A DNA stretch of 64,000 nucleotides from JBARDN01 sp963755705 (lineage in GTDB: Bacteria; Desulfobacterota; Binatia; Binatales; Binataceae), in NCBI GenBank assembly GCA_963755705.1, contig CAVWKW010000001.1, positions 1,798,001-1,862,000 on the forward strand, in the 5' to 3' direction. Below are positions 7,875 through 16,073 of this stretch, in pieces. Position 1 is the first letter of the stretch, and every line of letters starts with the position of its first letter. A program made the position numbers and the translations under genes. The notes under the pieces were generated by a model, which was given only the letters and a program-made list of their open reading frames with translations, did not search any database and was not told the DNA's origin.

Positions 7875-9008
7875 ATGCCCTACGCCCAAGGCCGCACTTT
7901 TTACGACGCCGACAGCCACCTGATGGAGCTGAGCGAATGGCTCCCGAAGTACGCCGACCCTGGCGTCCGCGAGCGGATTCGTCCGCTCTACCTGGGCGGA
8001 GCGGGCGCCAAGGCTGCCGAGCTTATCGCGCAGGCCAAGGCGCGCGCCGCCGATCCGCGCGCGACGGTCAAGCTCGAAGAAAATGTCATGACGCCCAAAG
8101 GATGGCTCGCACTGGGCGCGTTCGACGCGGCCGAGCGCAGCCGCGCGCTCGATCTGATCGGCGTGGACCGGCAACTGGTCTTCCCGACCTTTGCATTTTC
8201 GCAGTTTCTCGGCAGCGACGCGGAACTGCTGTGGGGCGGCACGCGCGCGCTCAACCGCGCGATCGCGGACTTCTGCTCGGCCGACCGCCGCCTGATCGCG
8301 GTCGGCTCGGTGCCGTGGGGCGAGCGCACCTGCACCGAGGCCGAAGCCGCGCTCGACGCGGGATGCGGCGCGATGCTGGTGAACTCGATGCCGGGCGCCA
8401 AGTCGCCGACGCATCCTGATTTTCATCCGCTGTGGGCGATGCTGCAGGAGCGCGGCATTCCCTTCATGTTGCATATCGGCGGAGGCGGCCGCGCGCTGCG
8501 CCGCGGGTTCAACGACAACGGACTCGCGCCAACCACCGATTGGCTCGGCGGCGGCGAGAATGTCCGCGCGAAAGACTACATGGTGATCCATCAGACGCCC
8601 GAGCAGTTCCTCGCGTGCATGGTGCTCGACGGAATCTTCGAAAAATTTCCCAAGCTGCAAGGCGGGGTGGTCGAGCAGGGCGCGATGTACCTGCCCGCGT
8701 TGCTGCGCCGTCTCGATATCTGCCAGCAGAGTTTTCGCAAGACCGAACCCGCGCTGAACCTGCCGCTCAAAGCGTCGGACTATCTGCGCCGGCAGGTTAA
8801 GTTCACGCCGTTTCCTAACGAACCAGTCGGCTGGATCATCGAGAATTCGGGACCCGAGATGCTGCTGTTCTCGACCGACTATCCGCATCCGGAAGGGACT
8901 AAAGATCCGATCGGCCGCTTCGAAGCGACGATGGGCCAGGTCAGTGAGCAAGCGAAGGAGCGGTTCTACAGCCGCAACTTCGCAGAGATGATGGGTGACG
9001 CCGCATGA
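7875..9008 (+). CDS. Amidohydrolase family metal-dependent hydrolase or decarboxylase
   Basis: A 377-residue protein of the amidohydrolase-2 (COG2159) group, which includes ACMSD-like decarboxylases and related hydrolases. Visible metal-site elements are DADSHLME near residue 12, the His in PFMLHIGGGG near residue 200, and the late Asp/His in FSTDYPHPEGTKDP near residue 335. A ribosome binding site AAGGAG stands at 7862. It is divergent from and probably controlled by the TetR regulator. The substrate is unknown; homologs in environmental bacteria are often annotated only to family level. Confidence 0.85.
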   Translation: MPYAQGRTFYDADSHLMELSEWLPKYADPGVRERIRPLYLGGAGAKAAELIAQAKARAADPRATVKLEENVMTPKGWLALGAFDAAERSRALDLIGVDRQLVFPTFAFSQFLGSDAELLWGGTRALNRAIADFCSADRRLIAVGSVPWGERTCTEAEAALDAGCGAMLVNSMPGAKSPTHPDFHPLWAMLQERGIPFMLHIGGGGRALRRGFNDNGLAPTTDWLGGGENVRAKDYMVIHQTPEQFLACMVLDGIFEKFPKLQGGVVEQGAMYLPALLRRLDICQQSFRKTEPALNLPLKASDYLRRQVKFTPFPNEPVGWIIENSGPEMLLFSTDYPHPEGTKDPIGRFEATMGQVSEQAKERFYSRNFAEMMGDAA

Positions 9009-9053
9009 CTTGAGATCACCGCGACGATCTCGGGTTGGGGGGAAACCCTAAGC

Positions 9054-9092
9054 GATGCGGGCGAGGTTTATTCCTCGCCCGCATCTTAATTT
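9054..9092. terminator. Bidirectional Rho-independent terminator
   Basis: A perfect 13-bp stem, GATGCGGGCGAGG (9054-9066) and its complement (9073-9085), with a 6-base loop and a T-rich tail TTAATTT. It sits between the converging amidohydrolase and cyclase genes and can serve both. Confidence 0.85.
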
Positions 9093-9123
9093 CACGCTAA
9101 TTTCAATCTGATTGACGGGCGTT

Positions 9124-10254
9124 CTATTTGATCGCAAGCGCGTTTGGCGGCGACCCGACCCCACCCGGCACGTTGAGCGGTGCGGAAGTCAGGAAGAATT
9201 CGTACACGCCGTCGGCCGCGCAATCTTCGGCGAGCGGCTCGAGGTTCCACATCTCGCCAATCGGCATCCCGAAAAACGCCAGCATGTGGAAATGCAGGAA
9301 CTCCTGGTCGCCGGATTTCGGCAGCGCTTCGAGCGCGGGTGAATCCGACGCGACCGCGGCTAAATGATGCTCCCAGAGCCATCGCGCGACGCGCTGACTG
9401 CCCTCGATTCCCGGCACCACGGTCTCGCGTGCCAGTTCCTCTTTGAGTTCGGTGCTGGCGCCCAGGTAGAACTTGGTCCATCCGATGCGAATCAGCAGGA
9501 TATCGCCGGCGCGCAGCGGAGATTTCTGCGCCGCGAGCGTCGCTTCCAGATCTTCGAGCGGAATCGATTCGGGCTTGGTGTAATCGATCGACTTGCCTAC
9601 CTTCGCGTAATGCCGCCCGATATCGGCCAGCACTCCGCGTCCCGCGATTCCGCGCCGCGCAAGATTGTCGATGCCGAGGCGCGTGCCGCCACGTCCGGTC
9701 ATCTCGTGGTCGGGAATTCCGTTGTACGCGCCATGAACAGGATGCTTCACGTGCGCGAGCGCGTCCCATTGCGAAGACGCCTGCGGATAGAAATTGTCGA
9801 GATAATCGTCGAGCACGAAATTCGTCGGCGGAGGAAATTCTTTCACGGTATGGCGATGCGCCTGGCGGGTGAACAATGGAGGATTGGGAATATCGATCGG
9901 GAGATTGAGCGCGAAGACCTTGCCGGTCTTGATCGACTCCGCCGCGGCGCGCACTCTGCCCGGCGTCAGCAGGTTGATCGTCCCGACCTCGTCCCGGTCA
10001 CCGAACACTCCCCACGCCGATCCTTCCGGAGCACCCGCGCGAACCGGAAGCTCGTCATAACTCGGGATGCGCGGTTCGTCGGGCGCGGCAGGCCTGACCG
10101 CCGGTCGCGGCGCTGACGCGGGCCGGGCCGCGGGTTTCGTCACAATCGCCTTTTTCTGAGGAGCAGACTTCGGCGCCGGTTTGGCGCGAGCCGTTACCTT
10201 GATCTGTTTCTTTATGGGCTTCGGAGCAGCCTTTTTCGATTTTACTTTTGCCAC
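9124..10254 (-). CDS. Cyclase family protein with a basic N-terminal tail
   Basis: A 376-residue protein. Residues about 70-376 match the large-form cyclase (COG1878, kynurenine formamidase/isatin hydrolase-like) family, with SAWGVFGDRDEVGTINLLTP, the metal-binding stretch QWDALAHVKHPVHGAYNG and GRGVLADIGRHY. The start is placed at GTG 10254, because AGGAGG lies six bases upstream on the minus strand; a longer frame to 10338 lacks such a site. The first 65 residues are Lys/Ala/Pro-rich (KSKKAAPKPIKKQIKV and on), like a histone H1 tail, and are not part of the enzyme family. Hydrolysis of a cyclic amide or similar substrate is likely; the substrate is unknown. Confidence 0.82.
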   Translation of the reverse strand: MAKVKSKKAAPKPIKKQIKVTARAKPAPKSAPQKKAIVTKPAARPASAPRPAVRPAAPDEPRIPSYDELPVRAGAPEGSAWGVFGDRDEVGTINLLTPGRVRAAAESIKTGKVFALNLPIDIPNPPLFTRQAHRHTVKEFPPPTNFVLDDYLDNFYPQASSQWDALAHVKHPVHGAYNGIPDHEMTGRGGTRLGIDNLARRGIAGRGVLADIGRHYAKVGKSIDYTKPESIPLEDLEATLAAQKSPLRAGDILLIRIGWTKFYLGASTELKEELARETVVPGIEGSQRVARWLWEHHLAAVASDSPALEALPKSGDQEFLHFHMLAFFGMPIGEMWNLEPLAEDCAADGVYEFFLTSAPLNVPGGVGSPPNALAIK

Positions 10255-10377
10255 TGTCGTCCTCCTGACGGGGGTAGCTCGCGTGTCGTGCAGCCTGAGA
10301 TTCTTCCTTCTCAATAACAGAGCGGGTGTTAATCTCAAGAGTAGCGGGAAGATTCCCCGAATATTCGAGATTTCGGC

Positions 10378-10406
10378 TTGTTAGGCAGGTACGCGGATGA
10401 TAGTTT
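10378..10406 (+). promoter_or_regulatory. Probable promoter of the rpsF operon
   Basis: TTGTTA at 10378-10383 and TAGTTT at 10401-10406 with a 17-base spacer, 58 bases before the rpsF start, in the divergent gap between the cyclase gene and rpsF. The -35 box is imperfect, so the call is tentative. Confidence 0.4.
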
Positions 10407-10464
10407 AACCGTTTGCTCCTTGCTCCAAACTCGGGGCTAGAAACCATAAGGAGGACTGAGCGCT

Positions 10465-10962
10465 TTGAGGCGCTACGAAACAATTTTTATTCTTCGCCCC
10501 GACCAGGGCGAGCCACAAATCAAGGATTCCATCAAGCGCTTCTCGACAATCGTCTCCCAGGGCGGGGGCGAAGTCGTCGAGAACGAAGAGTGGGGGTCGC
10601 GCGAGCTTGCCTACCGGATCAAGGGCGAGCGCCGCGGCTACTACATCCGGCTCGATTATCTCTCGGATGGCGCCGTGATGAACGAGGTCGAGCGCAACCT
10701 TAAGTTGTCCGACACCGTTTTGCGCTACCTCTCGGTGCTGGTTGACGACAACGCCGACGCGGCCAAGGTGCGCGAGGAGATCGAGACCCGCAACCAGCGT
10801 ATCGCCGAGGCTCGTGCCGCAGCCGAAGCGCGCGCCGCAGCCTATGCCGCGCAGCAGGCCGAACGCGAGCGTCAGCAGGAAACGCCGGATGCGCCAGAGG
10901 AGATGCTGACTGAGGCGGATCCAACCGCGATCGACCCCGAGGGCGGTGGCGACCAGAATTGA
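10465..10962 (+). CDS. rpsF: 30S ribosomal protein S6
   Basis: A 165-residue S6 protein beginning RRYETIFILRPDQGEPQIKD; the first 100 residues form the ferredoxin-like S6 fold, with ELAYRIKGERRGYYIRLDYL. It binds 16S rRNA as a pair with S18. The start is TTG at 10465, supported by AGGAGG at 10451-10456. The last 60 residues are an Ala/Glu/Arg-rich coil and acidic tail (AEARAAAEARAAAYAAQQAE), longer than in most S6 proteins but common for tail-extended versions. It heads the operon rpsF-priB-rpsR-DUF2232-rplI and overlaps priB by 17 bases. Confidence 0.95.
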   Translation: MRRYETIFILRPDQGEPQIKDSIKRFSTIVSQGGGEVVENEEWGSRELAYRIKGERRGYYIRLDYLSDGAVMNEVERNLKLSDTVLRYLSVLVDDNADAAKVREEIETRNQRIAEARAAAEARAAAYAAQQAERERQQETPDAPEEMLTEADPTAIDPEGGGDQN

Positions 10963-11236
10963 GCTTACGGGCCGCGTGACGCGCACCCCGGAGCTTCGCG
11001 TAACCCCGGCAGGCACGCCGGTTCTTAACTTCAGCGTCGAGTGTGCCGAGCCGGCCGAAAAGCTCAGCCTCGAAGTGGTGATGACGGGGGAAGCGGCGCG
11101 TGAGATTGCCGCGGAGCTGAAGCGCGGCGTCGCGGTCGCGGTGACGGGGCGGTTAAGAGGCGTGGCGGCGCACGCGATCGGGACGGCCGGAATCGAGGTA
11201 GTCGCGAGCCGGATCGAGGCTCGCGCACAGGCATAA
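10946..11236 (+). CDS. priB: Primosomal replication protein N (PriB-like) OB-fold protein
   Basis: A 96-residue single-strand-binding OB-fold protein starting at GTG 10946 (ATRIELTGRVTRTPELRVTP), overlapping the end of rpsF. The pattern of an early beta strand, TPAGTPVLNFSVEC and a C-terminal RIEARAQA fits PriB and short SSB homologs. Its place between rpsF and rpsR is the classic position of priB in proteobacteria. It would assist replication restart by binding single-stranded DNA and PriA. Confidence 0.8.
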   Translation: MATRIELTGRVTRTPELRVTPAGTPVLNFSVECAEPAEKLSLEVVMTGEAAREIAAELKRGVAVAVTGRLRGVAAHAIGTAGIEVVASRIEARAQA

Positions 11237-11296
11237 CAGCGGCCGGAACCAGGAGCTTCCTGAGGCCGGCTGCGAAATAGTACTGAAGGAATCGCA

Positions 11297-11659
11297 ATGG
11301 CAGACGATAGAATGGATCAAGGCGGCGACCGACCGCGCAATGACGAAGGCTCACGCGGCGGCGGCCGTGGTCCGCGTCCCGACGGAGATCGCGGCGGAGA
11401 GCGCGGTGGCGAGGGCCGCGGCGGGATGCGCCGGCGTCCGGGTGGCGGACGGCGCAAGGTATGCCGGTTTTGCGCCGACAAAACTTTGAAGGTCGATTAC
11501 AAGGACGTGCGCACGCTGGGCAGCTTTATCACCGAAGGCGGCAAGATTGTCCCCAGCCGCACGTCGGGCAATTGCGCCAAGCATCAGCGCCAGCTCGCGA
11601 TCGCGATCAAACGCGCCCGCGTGCTCGCGCTGCTTCCGTTCTCGACCCTGGGAGTCTGA
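11297..11659 (+). CDS. rpsR: 30S ribosomal protein S18 with extended N-terminus
   Basis: A 120-residue S18. Residues 52-120 are the S18 core (VDYKDVRTLGSFITEGGKIV and AKHQRQLAIAIKRARVLALL). The first 50 residues are an unusual Gly/Arg/Asp-rich low-complexity extension not seen in typical 75-residue S18. Four residues, C56, C59, C93 and H96, form a CxxC...CxxH arrangement, as in zinc-binding S18 variants. A ribosome binding site GAAGGA is near 11284. S18 pairs with S6 on the platform of the small subunit. Confidence 0.93.
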   Translation: MADDRMDQGGDRPRNDEGSRGGGRGPRPDGDRGGERGGEGRGGMRRRPGGGRRKVCRFCADKTLKVDYKDVRTLGSFITEGGKIVPSRTSGNCAKHQRQLAIAIKRARVLALLPFSTLGV

Positions 11660-11669
11660 CGGAGCATCC

Positions 11670-12626
11670 GTGACGCGCAAAGAAATAATCGGGATGACGC
11701 GGGCATCCGCGTTGGCTGCGGCGCTGTTTATCGCCGGCGGCCTCATCCCCTTTTTAGGCGCCTTTGCGATGCTGTTGGCGCCGCTTCCGATCCTGCTTTA
11801 CGCCGTCGGACGTGCGCGCGCCGAGCTGCGCGTCACGATCGCGATCGCGGCGGCTGCCGTGCTGATCGCGATTGCCGGCGGTCTCGAGGGTGCGGGCAGC
11901 TATCTGCTGAGTTTCGGGCTGGCGACGATGGTGGTGGCGTGGATGCTCGAACGCCGCCGTCCGTTCGAGATGATCGTGATCGCAGCCGCGAGCGCGATGC
12001 TGGTTGCCGCGGCGGTTGCGGCGCTTGCGATGTTCGGTACTCCGGCCGGGATTGCGAACGCGGTCCAGGCGCAGCTTGCGGCCGGGATGACCCACGGACA
12101 GGAGACCTATCGCGCGCTGGGGATGCCCAACGCGCTTCCGGCGGACACGCAGGCGGAACTCCTCTCGATAGTGATGCGAATCTCTCCGGCGCTGGCCGCG
12201 ATGCTGGCGGGGTTCGCGATTTTCGTAAACCTGCGGCTGTTCTGGCGCTGGGGCGGAAAGAACAAACTCGCCTATCCGCTGTTCGCCGATCTGTCCAAGT
12301 GGTCGGCGCCGGAATGGCTCATCTGGGGTCTGATCGCGACTGGGTTCGGGATGCTGGCGCCGATCCACGAGATCAGCGATATCGCGCTGAACGGGTTTCT
12401 GCTGTTCGCGGCGATCTATTTTTGCCAGGGACTGGCGATCATGGGCTTCTACTTCCAGTCGCTGTCGGTGCCGGTGATCGTCCGCGGCGTGATTTATTTT
12501 ATTACGATCGTTCAGCCGGTAGTGGCGGCGGTGGTCTGCGTGGCCGGAGTTTTCGATATGTGGATCGATTTTCGCCGGCTCAAGCCGCCGCGTCAGGAAG
12601 CCGGCAGCTACGGGGATTTTCTCTAA
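11670..12626 (+). CDS. DUF2232 (YybS-like) multi-pass membrane protein
   Basis: A 318-residue protein with about eight hydrophobic segments (first near residues 12-45, last near 270-300). Membrane proteins of the DUF2232/YybS family are commonly encoded between rpsR and rplI, as here, and the C-terminal half (RLFWRWGGKNKLAYPLF and SDIALNGFLLFAAIYFCQGL) fits. The start is GTG 11670 with GGAG ten bases upstream; ATG 11694 is an alternative. The longer frame from 11547 lies within rpsR. Function is not established; a transport role has been suggested by fold. Confidence 0.82.
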   Translation: MTRKEIIGMTRASALAAALFIAGGLIPFLGAFAMLLAPLPILLYAVGRARAELRVTIAIAAAAVLIAIAGGLEGAGSYLLSFGLATMVVAWMLERRRPFEMIVIAAASAMLVAAAVAALAMFGTPAGIANAVQAQLAAGMTHGQETYRALGMPNALPADTQAELLSIVMRISPALAAMLAGFAIFVNLRLFWRWGGKNKLAYPLFADLSKWSAPEWLIWGLIATGFGMLAPIHEISDIALNGFLLFAAIYFCQGLAIMGFYFQSLSVPVIVRGVIYFITIVQPVVAAVVCVAGVFDMWIDFRRLKPPRQEAGSYGDFL

Positions 12627-12658
12627 AAAAGGGCGCGCGAGCGAGGCGCTAACAAGCT

Positions 12659-13108
12659 ATGAATGTGCAACTGATTCTCAACGAAGACGTTCCCAATCTC
12701 GGCCGCACCGGCGACGTGGTCAAGGTCCGCGCCGGCTTCGCACGCAACTATCTGCTGCCGCGCGCGCTCGCCGTCGAGGCCAACCCCAGGAATCTGCGCG
12801 CCTTCGAGCATCAGAAGGCCACCGCGATGGTCAAGCGGGAGCGGCAGAAGACTCTCTCGATGACGGTCAAGGAGAAGATCGAGGCGATCGTCCTCGAAAT
12901 CAAGGCGCGCGCCGGAGAAGAGGGCAAGCTGTTTGGCTCGGTTACCAATATCGATATCGAACGCGCGCTGCGCGCCCGCGGCTTCGATCTACAAAGGCGC
13001 AAGATCATCCTTCCCGAGCCGATCAAGGCGCTCGGCGATTTCACGGTCCCGATCAAGCTCGACGCGGAGGTTGAGGCGAGCTTGAAGTTACAGGTTGCGG
13101 CGGAATGA
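12659..13108 (+). CDS. rplI: 50S ribosomal protein L9
   Basis: A 149-residue protein of normal length. The N-terminal rRNA-binding domain reads MNVQLILNEDVPNLGRTGDV and VRAGFARNYLLPRALA; a long helix (residues 40-75) links it to the C-terminal domain (KIILPEPIKALGDFTVPIKL). Last ribosomal gene of the operon. The glutathione-transferase gene starts 13 bases after its stop and may be cotranscribed. Confidence 0.96.
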   Translation: MNVQLILNEDVPNLGRTGDVVKVRAGFARNYLLPRALAVEANPRNLRAFEHQKATAMVKRERQKTLSMTVKEKIEAIVLEIKARAGEEGKLFGSVTNIDIERALRARGFDLQRRKIILPEPIKALGDFTVPIKLDAEVEASLKLQVAAE

Positions 13109-13121
13109 GGCTTTGCCCGAT

Positions 13122-13760
13122 ATGATCAAACTCTACGACTTCCTGTCCTGCCCTTATGGCCAGAAGGTGCGAATCGTGCTGGCCGAAAAGAGTCTCACCT
13201 ATGACCTGGTGACGGTCGATCTCGCCGGCGCAGAGCATCGCAAGCAGGAGTTCCTGCGGCTCAACCCGTTCGGCCGCGTGCCGGTGCTGGTTGACGACGA
13301 CACCACGATCTATGACTCGACGATCATCAATGAGTATCTCGAGGACGAATACCCCGAGCCGCCGGTGCTGCCCGCGGTCGGCGCCAGCGCGCTGCGCTCG
13401 CGCGCGCGCACGTTCGAGGACTTTGCCGACACCTCCTTTACCCCGCAGGTCGGCCAGTTGATTTCAGAGGTCGCCAAGCCCGAGGCCGAGCGCGACCAGA
13501 ACCGCATCCAGCGCCTGCATCAGGGCGTCGAGCGCGTGCTCATTTATCTCGAACAGCAGCTCCAGGGACAGCAGTTCCTCGCGGGAGAATTCTCGGTCGC
13601 CGATATCGCATTCGCGCCGCGCTTGCTGGTGCTGCCGCATCTCGGGATCGACACGATCGGCAATCATGCGCAGGTTGATGCGTGGCTGAAGCGGATGCTC
13701 GAGCGGCCCAGTATCCGCAACCTGGCCGGGCTCGAAGCCGACCCGGTGGCGACCGGCTGA
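13122..13760 (+). CDS. Glutathione S-transferase family protein
   Basis: A 212-residue protein with an N-terminal thioredoxin-like domain (IKLYDFLSCPYGQKVRIVLA) including the SNAIL-type motif DDTTIYDSTIINEYLE (residues 60-75), then an all-helical C-terminal domain with FSVADIAFAPRLLVLP. The start is ATG 13122, because the preceding in-frame codons overlap rplI. It could be a detoxifying transferase or a stringent-starvation-like protein. It is followed by a strong terminator. Confidence 0.88.
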   Translation: MIKLYDFLSCPYGQKVRIVLAEKSLTYDLVTVDLAGAEHRKQEFLRLNPFGRVPVLVDDDTTIYDSTIINEYLEDEYPEPPVLPAVGASALRSRARTFEDFADTSFTPQVGQLISEVAKPEAERDQNRIQRLHQGVERVLIYLEQQLQGQQFLAGEFSVADIAFAPRLLVLPHLGIDTIGNHAQVDAWLKRMLERPSIRNLAGLEADPVATG

Positions 13761-13793
13761 TCGAAGAAAGTCCGGGAAGATTTCACCGACTAT

Positions 13794-13830
13794 GCGGGCG
13801 GTGCCGGAGCGGTGCCGCCCGCTTGTTTTT
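13794..13830 (+). terminator. Rho-independent terminator after the ribosomal operon
   Basis: Arms GCGGGCGG (13794-13801) and CCGCCCGC (13815-13822) followed by TTGTTTTT. It closes the rpsF to glutathione-transferase transcript. Confidence 0.75.
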
Positions 13831-13882
13831 CGCCGTATCCGCGAATCGGCCTTCACATGATGCTCTGACCGTTTGATCAGGG

Positions 13883-14458
13883 TTGATCAGTAAACGCGCT
13901 TTGCGTTATTACTCGCCCGACGTGCTCGATCCCGCTATCCAATACCTGCTTGCAATTGCGCTTGCGGCGATTTTCGGCGCATCCGCGGCGGCCAAGTTCG
14001 CCGACCTCGATCTGTTCGAGGGCGCGGTCGCCAACTATCGTCTAATGCCCGAATGGCTCGAAAGGCCGGTTGCGTGGACGGTGCCGGTTTGCGAGTCCGC
14101 CTGCGCCGCCGGACTTCTATTTGCCGCGACGCGTGTTGACGCCGCTGCCGGATTGATCACGCTGCTGGGAGTGTTCAGCGGCGCGATTGCGCTCAACCTG
14201 GCGCGCGGCCGGCGCGATATCGATTGCGGATGCTTCGGGCCCGCGCTCAGGCAGGAGCTTGGCGGATCGCTCCTGGCGCGCAATCTCGGATTGATGGTCG
14301 CCGCGTTTCTGCTCGAGCTTCCGGTTGCGCCGCGCACGCTCGAGCCGGTGGATTTCGTGACGATCGCATGCGGCGCCGTCACGCTGATGATTCTTTACCT
14401 GAGCGCCAACTACGCTATCGCCAACGCGCCGCGCACCCGCGCGCTCGAGACCCTTTGA
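13883..14458 (+). CDS. mauE: MauE-like membrane protein
   Basis: A 191-residue protein with four membrane segments (around residues 20-40, 68-88, 92-110, 150-180) and the family sequence FGASAAAKFADLDLFEGAVA and IDCGCFGP. The CGCFG Cys pair is typical of MauE/DoxX-like redox proteins. In methylamine users MauE helps make the disulfides of the dehydrogenase small subunit. The start is TTG 13883; GTG at 13922 is a credible alternative just before the first hydrophobic segment. The mauD gene starts one base after its stop. Confidence 0.78.
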   Translation: MISKRALRYYSPDVLDPAIQYLLAIALAAIFGASAAAKFADLDLFEGAVANYRLMPEWLERPVAWTVPVCESACAAGLLFAATRVDAAAGLITLLGVFSGAIALNLARGRRDIDCGCFGPALRQELGGSLLARNLGLMVAAFLLELPVAPRTLEPVDFVTIACGAVTLMILYLSANYAIANAPRTRALETL

Positions 14459-14459
14459 G

Positions 14460-15089
14460 ATGTCGCACGCGCTCCTCATATCGCAGGCGGTGCTGTGGAT
14501 CCTGATGATCGTGATGGCGGGATTGCAGCTCGCGCTGCTGCGCCAGATCGGCGTGCTGCACGAACGGATCGCGCCGATGGGCGCGCTCACGATTGACAAA
14601 GGTCCCAAGGAAGGCGAGGCGGCGCCGGTGTTCGAGCTTAACGATCTGCGCCGCCGCCCGTTGATGATCGGCGGTCCCAATGAGCGCGGGCTCGGCACGC
14701 TTTTGTTTTTTTTGTCGCCGACCTGTCCGGTATGCAAGAAGATGTTGCCGATTCTGAAGTCCTTCAACGCCTCGGGCGGAAAGAGGTTGCAGATTTTTCT
14801 TGCCAGCGACGGCGAGCGCGAAGAACACGAACGGTTTGTGGCCGCGCACAACCTCGGCGATTTTCCGTACGTGCTCTCCCAGGAACTCGGCATGACCTAT
14901 CGCGTCGCCAAACTGCCTTACGCGGTACTGATCGACGCGGCGGGAATCGTGCGCGCCAAGGGCCTCATCAACACGCGTGAGCATCTGGAGAGCCTGCTCG
15001 AAGCCAAAGAACGCGGGGTCGCGTCGATCCAGGAATATCTGCACGCGACGCATCAGCACACGAGTCCGCCAACCACGCCGTCCAGATGA
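14460..15089 (+). CDS. mauD: MauD-like membrane-anchored thioredoxin-fold protein
   Basis: A 209-residue protein with an N-terminal membrane anchor (residues 8-30) and a periplasmic thioredoxin domain with the redox motif FLSPTCPVCKKMLP (active-site CPVC, residues 90-93) and cis-Pro region KLPYAVLID. The N-terminal part GALTIDKGPKEGEAAPVFEL matches MauD. Known MauD proteins are needed for forming disulfides in methylamine dehydrogenase. No mauA or mauB is seen in the window; the direct neighbours are two cytochromes c that could be the electron partners or clients. It overlaps the first cytochrome gene by 4 bases. Confidence 0.82.
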   Translation: MSHALLISQAVLWILMIVMAGLQLALLRQIGVLHERIAPMGALTIDKGPKEGEAAPVFELNDLRRRPLMIGGPNERGLGTLLFFLSPTCPVCKKMLPILKSFNASGGKRLQIFLASDGEREEHERFVAAHNLGDFPYVLSQELGMTYRVAKLPYAVLIDAAGIVRAKGLINTREHLESLLEAKERGVASIQEYLHATHQHTSPPTTPSR

Positions 15090-15598
15090 AACCCGGGAGA
15101 CATCAGTGGTCAATTCTGATCTCGATTTTGCTGATGCTGTCGTTTGGCGGGACGGCTCTCGCTTCGGGCGCAAGTGTGTTCGCCGCGAACTGCGCTGTTT
15201 GTCATCAGCCCGACGCGAAGGGCGTTCCGGGAACTTATCCTGCGCTGGCCGGCACTATCGGAAACTACGTTCATTCGCAAACCGGACGCGCGTACCTGGT
15301 GCAGGTGGTGTCGTTCGGGATGAACGGAGCGATCGTGTCGGATGGCGCGGAGTACAGCGGGTTCATGCAGCCGTGGCCGCAACTCAGCGACGCGGAGATC
15401 GCGGCCGTGCTGAACTATATTCTGACCAGCTTCAATCCAAAAATCCTTCCCGCCGATTTCAAACCTTACACCGCCGCCGAGGTGAGGCATCTGCGCGCGA
15501 CCCATTTGAGCTTCGACCAGGTGCATGCCGAACGCGAAGCTGTCGTCAAACCCGCGGGCGCCATGATTCCTGTGCCGTCCGCGATGAAGGCGCATTAG
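15086..15598 (+). CDS. Secreted c-type cytochrome, single heme
   Basis: A 170-residue protein with signal peptide (residues 8-26, ending ALAS) and one heme-binding motif CAVCH (residues 35-39). An axial Met is likely in GFMQPWPQLSD, the usual class I cytochrome c motif. The C-terminal region PADFKPYTAAEVRHLRATH recurs in the next gene, so the two are paralogs. It starts inside the last codons of mauD. It probably carries electrons in the periplasm; the donor is not encoded nearby. Confidence 0.85.
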   Translation: MKPGRHQWSILISILLMLSFGGTALASGASVFAANCAVCHQPDAKGVPGTYPALAGTIGNYVHSQTGRAYLVQVVSFGMNGAIVSDGAEYSGFMQPWPQLSDAEIAAVLNYILTSFNPKILPADFKPYTAAEVRHLRATHLSFDQVHAEREAVVKPAGAMIPVPSAMKAH

Positions 15599-15600
15599 CG

Positions 15601-16056
15601 ATGCGGCGCACGCTTGCGATTGCTACCGCCGCATTCGCGGTCGCTCTTGCGGCGCCGCTCGCGTCGCAGGCGGAGTCGCCGGCGGAGATGTACACGCTCA
15701 ACTGCTGGGGATGCCACGGTGCGGGAGCCAAAGGAATCCCGGGCACGGTGCCGCGCCTTGCGCACTCGATGGGATATTTCTTGCGGATTCCCGAGGGGCG
15801 CGCTTATCTGGTGCAGGTGCCCGGAGTCGAGAATTCGGCGCTGGATGACGCGCAGACCGCGATAATCCTCAACTGGATGCTCGATACGTTCAGCCGCGCC
15901 GAGCTGCCGCCGGACTTCAAACCTTATACGTCTGCGGAGGTTAAAGCCTATCGAGCGCATCGCCTTGAGAGTGTGATCGATACGCGCAGCGCGCTCGCGA
16001 AAAAGCTTGCCGCGCAAGGCTGGAGCATCGCGGCGATGGGCCCGCCCGCTCCGTAG
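15601..16056 (+). CDS. Secreted c-type cytochrome, single heme, paralog of the previous
   Basis: A 151-residue protein beginning with a signal peptide (residues 1-25, ending SQAE) and heme motif CWGCH (residues 35-39). It shares GRAYLVQVPG and PDFKPYTSAEVKAYRAHRLE with the preceding cytochrome. The axial Met is less clear: the usual Met-Pro stretch after the second helix is replaced by NSALDDAQTAIILNWML, so heme ligation may differ. The ATG at 15601 follows the previous stop by two bases. A longer frame from 14977 overlaps mauD and is rejected. Confidence 0.82.
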   Translation: MRRTLAIATAAFAVALAAPLASQAESPAEMYTLNCWGCHGAGAKGIPGTVPRLAHSMGYFLRIPEGRAYLVQVPGVENSALDDAQTAIILNWMLDTFSRAELPPDFKPYTSAEVKAYRAHRLESVIDTRSALAKKLAAQGWSIAAMGPPAP

Positions 16057-16073
16057 GTGTTGTGGAATCGTCG

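Noticed and set aside
13883..16056. Full methylamine dehydrogenase operon
   Set aside because: No large or small dehydrogenase subunit is encoded in the window; only accessory genes and cytochromes.
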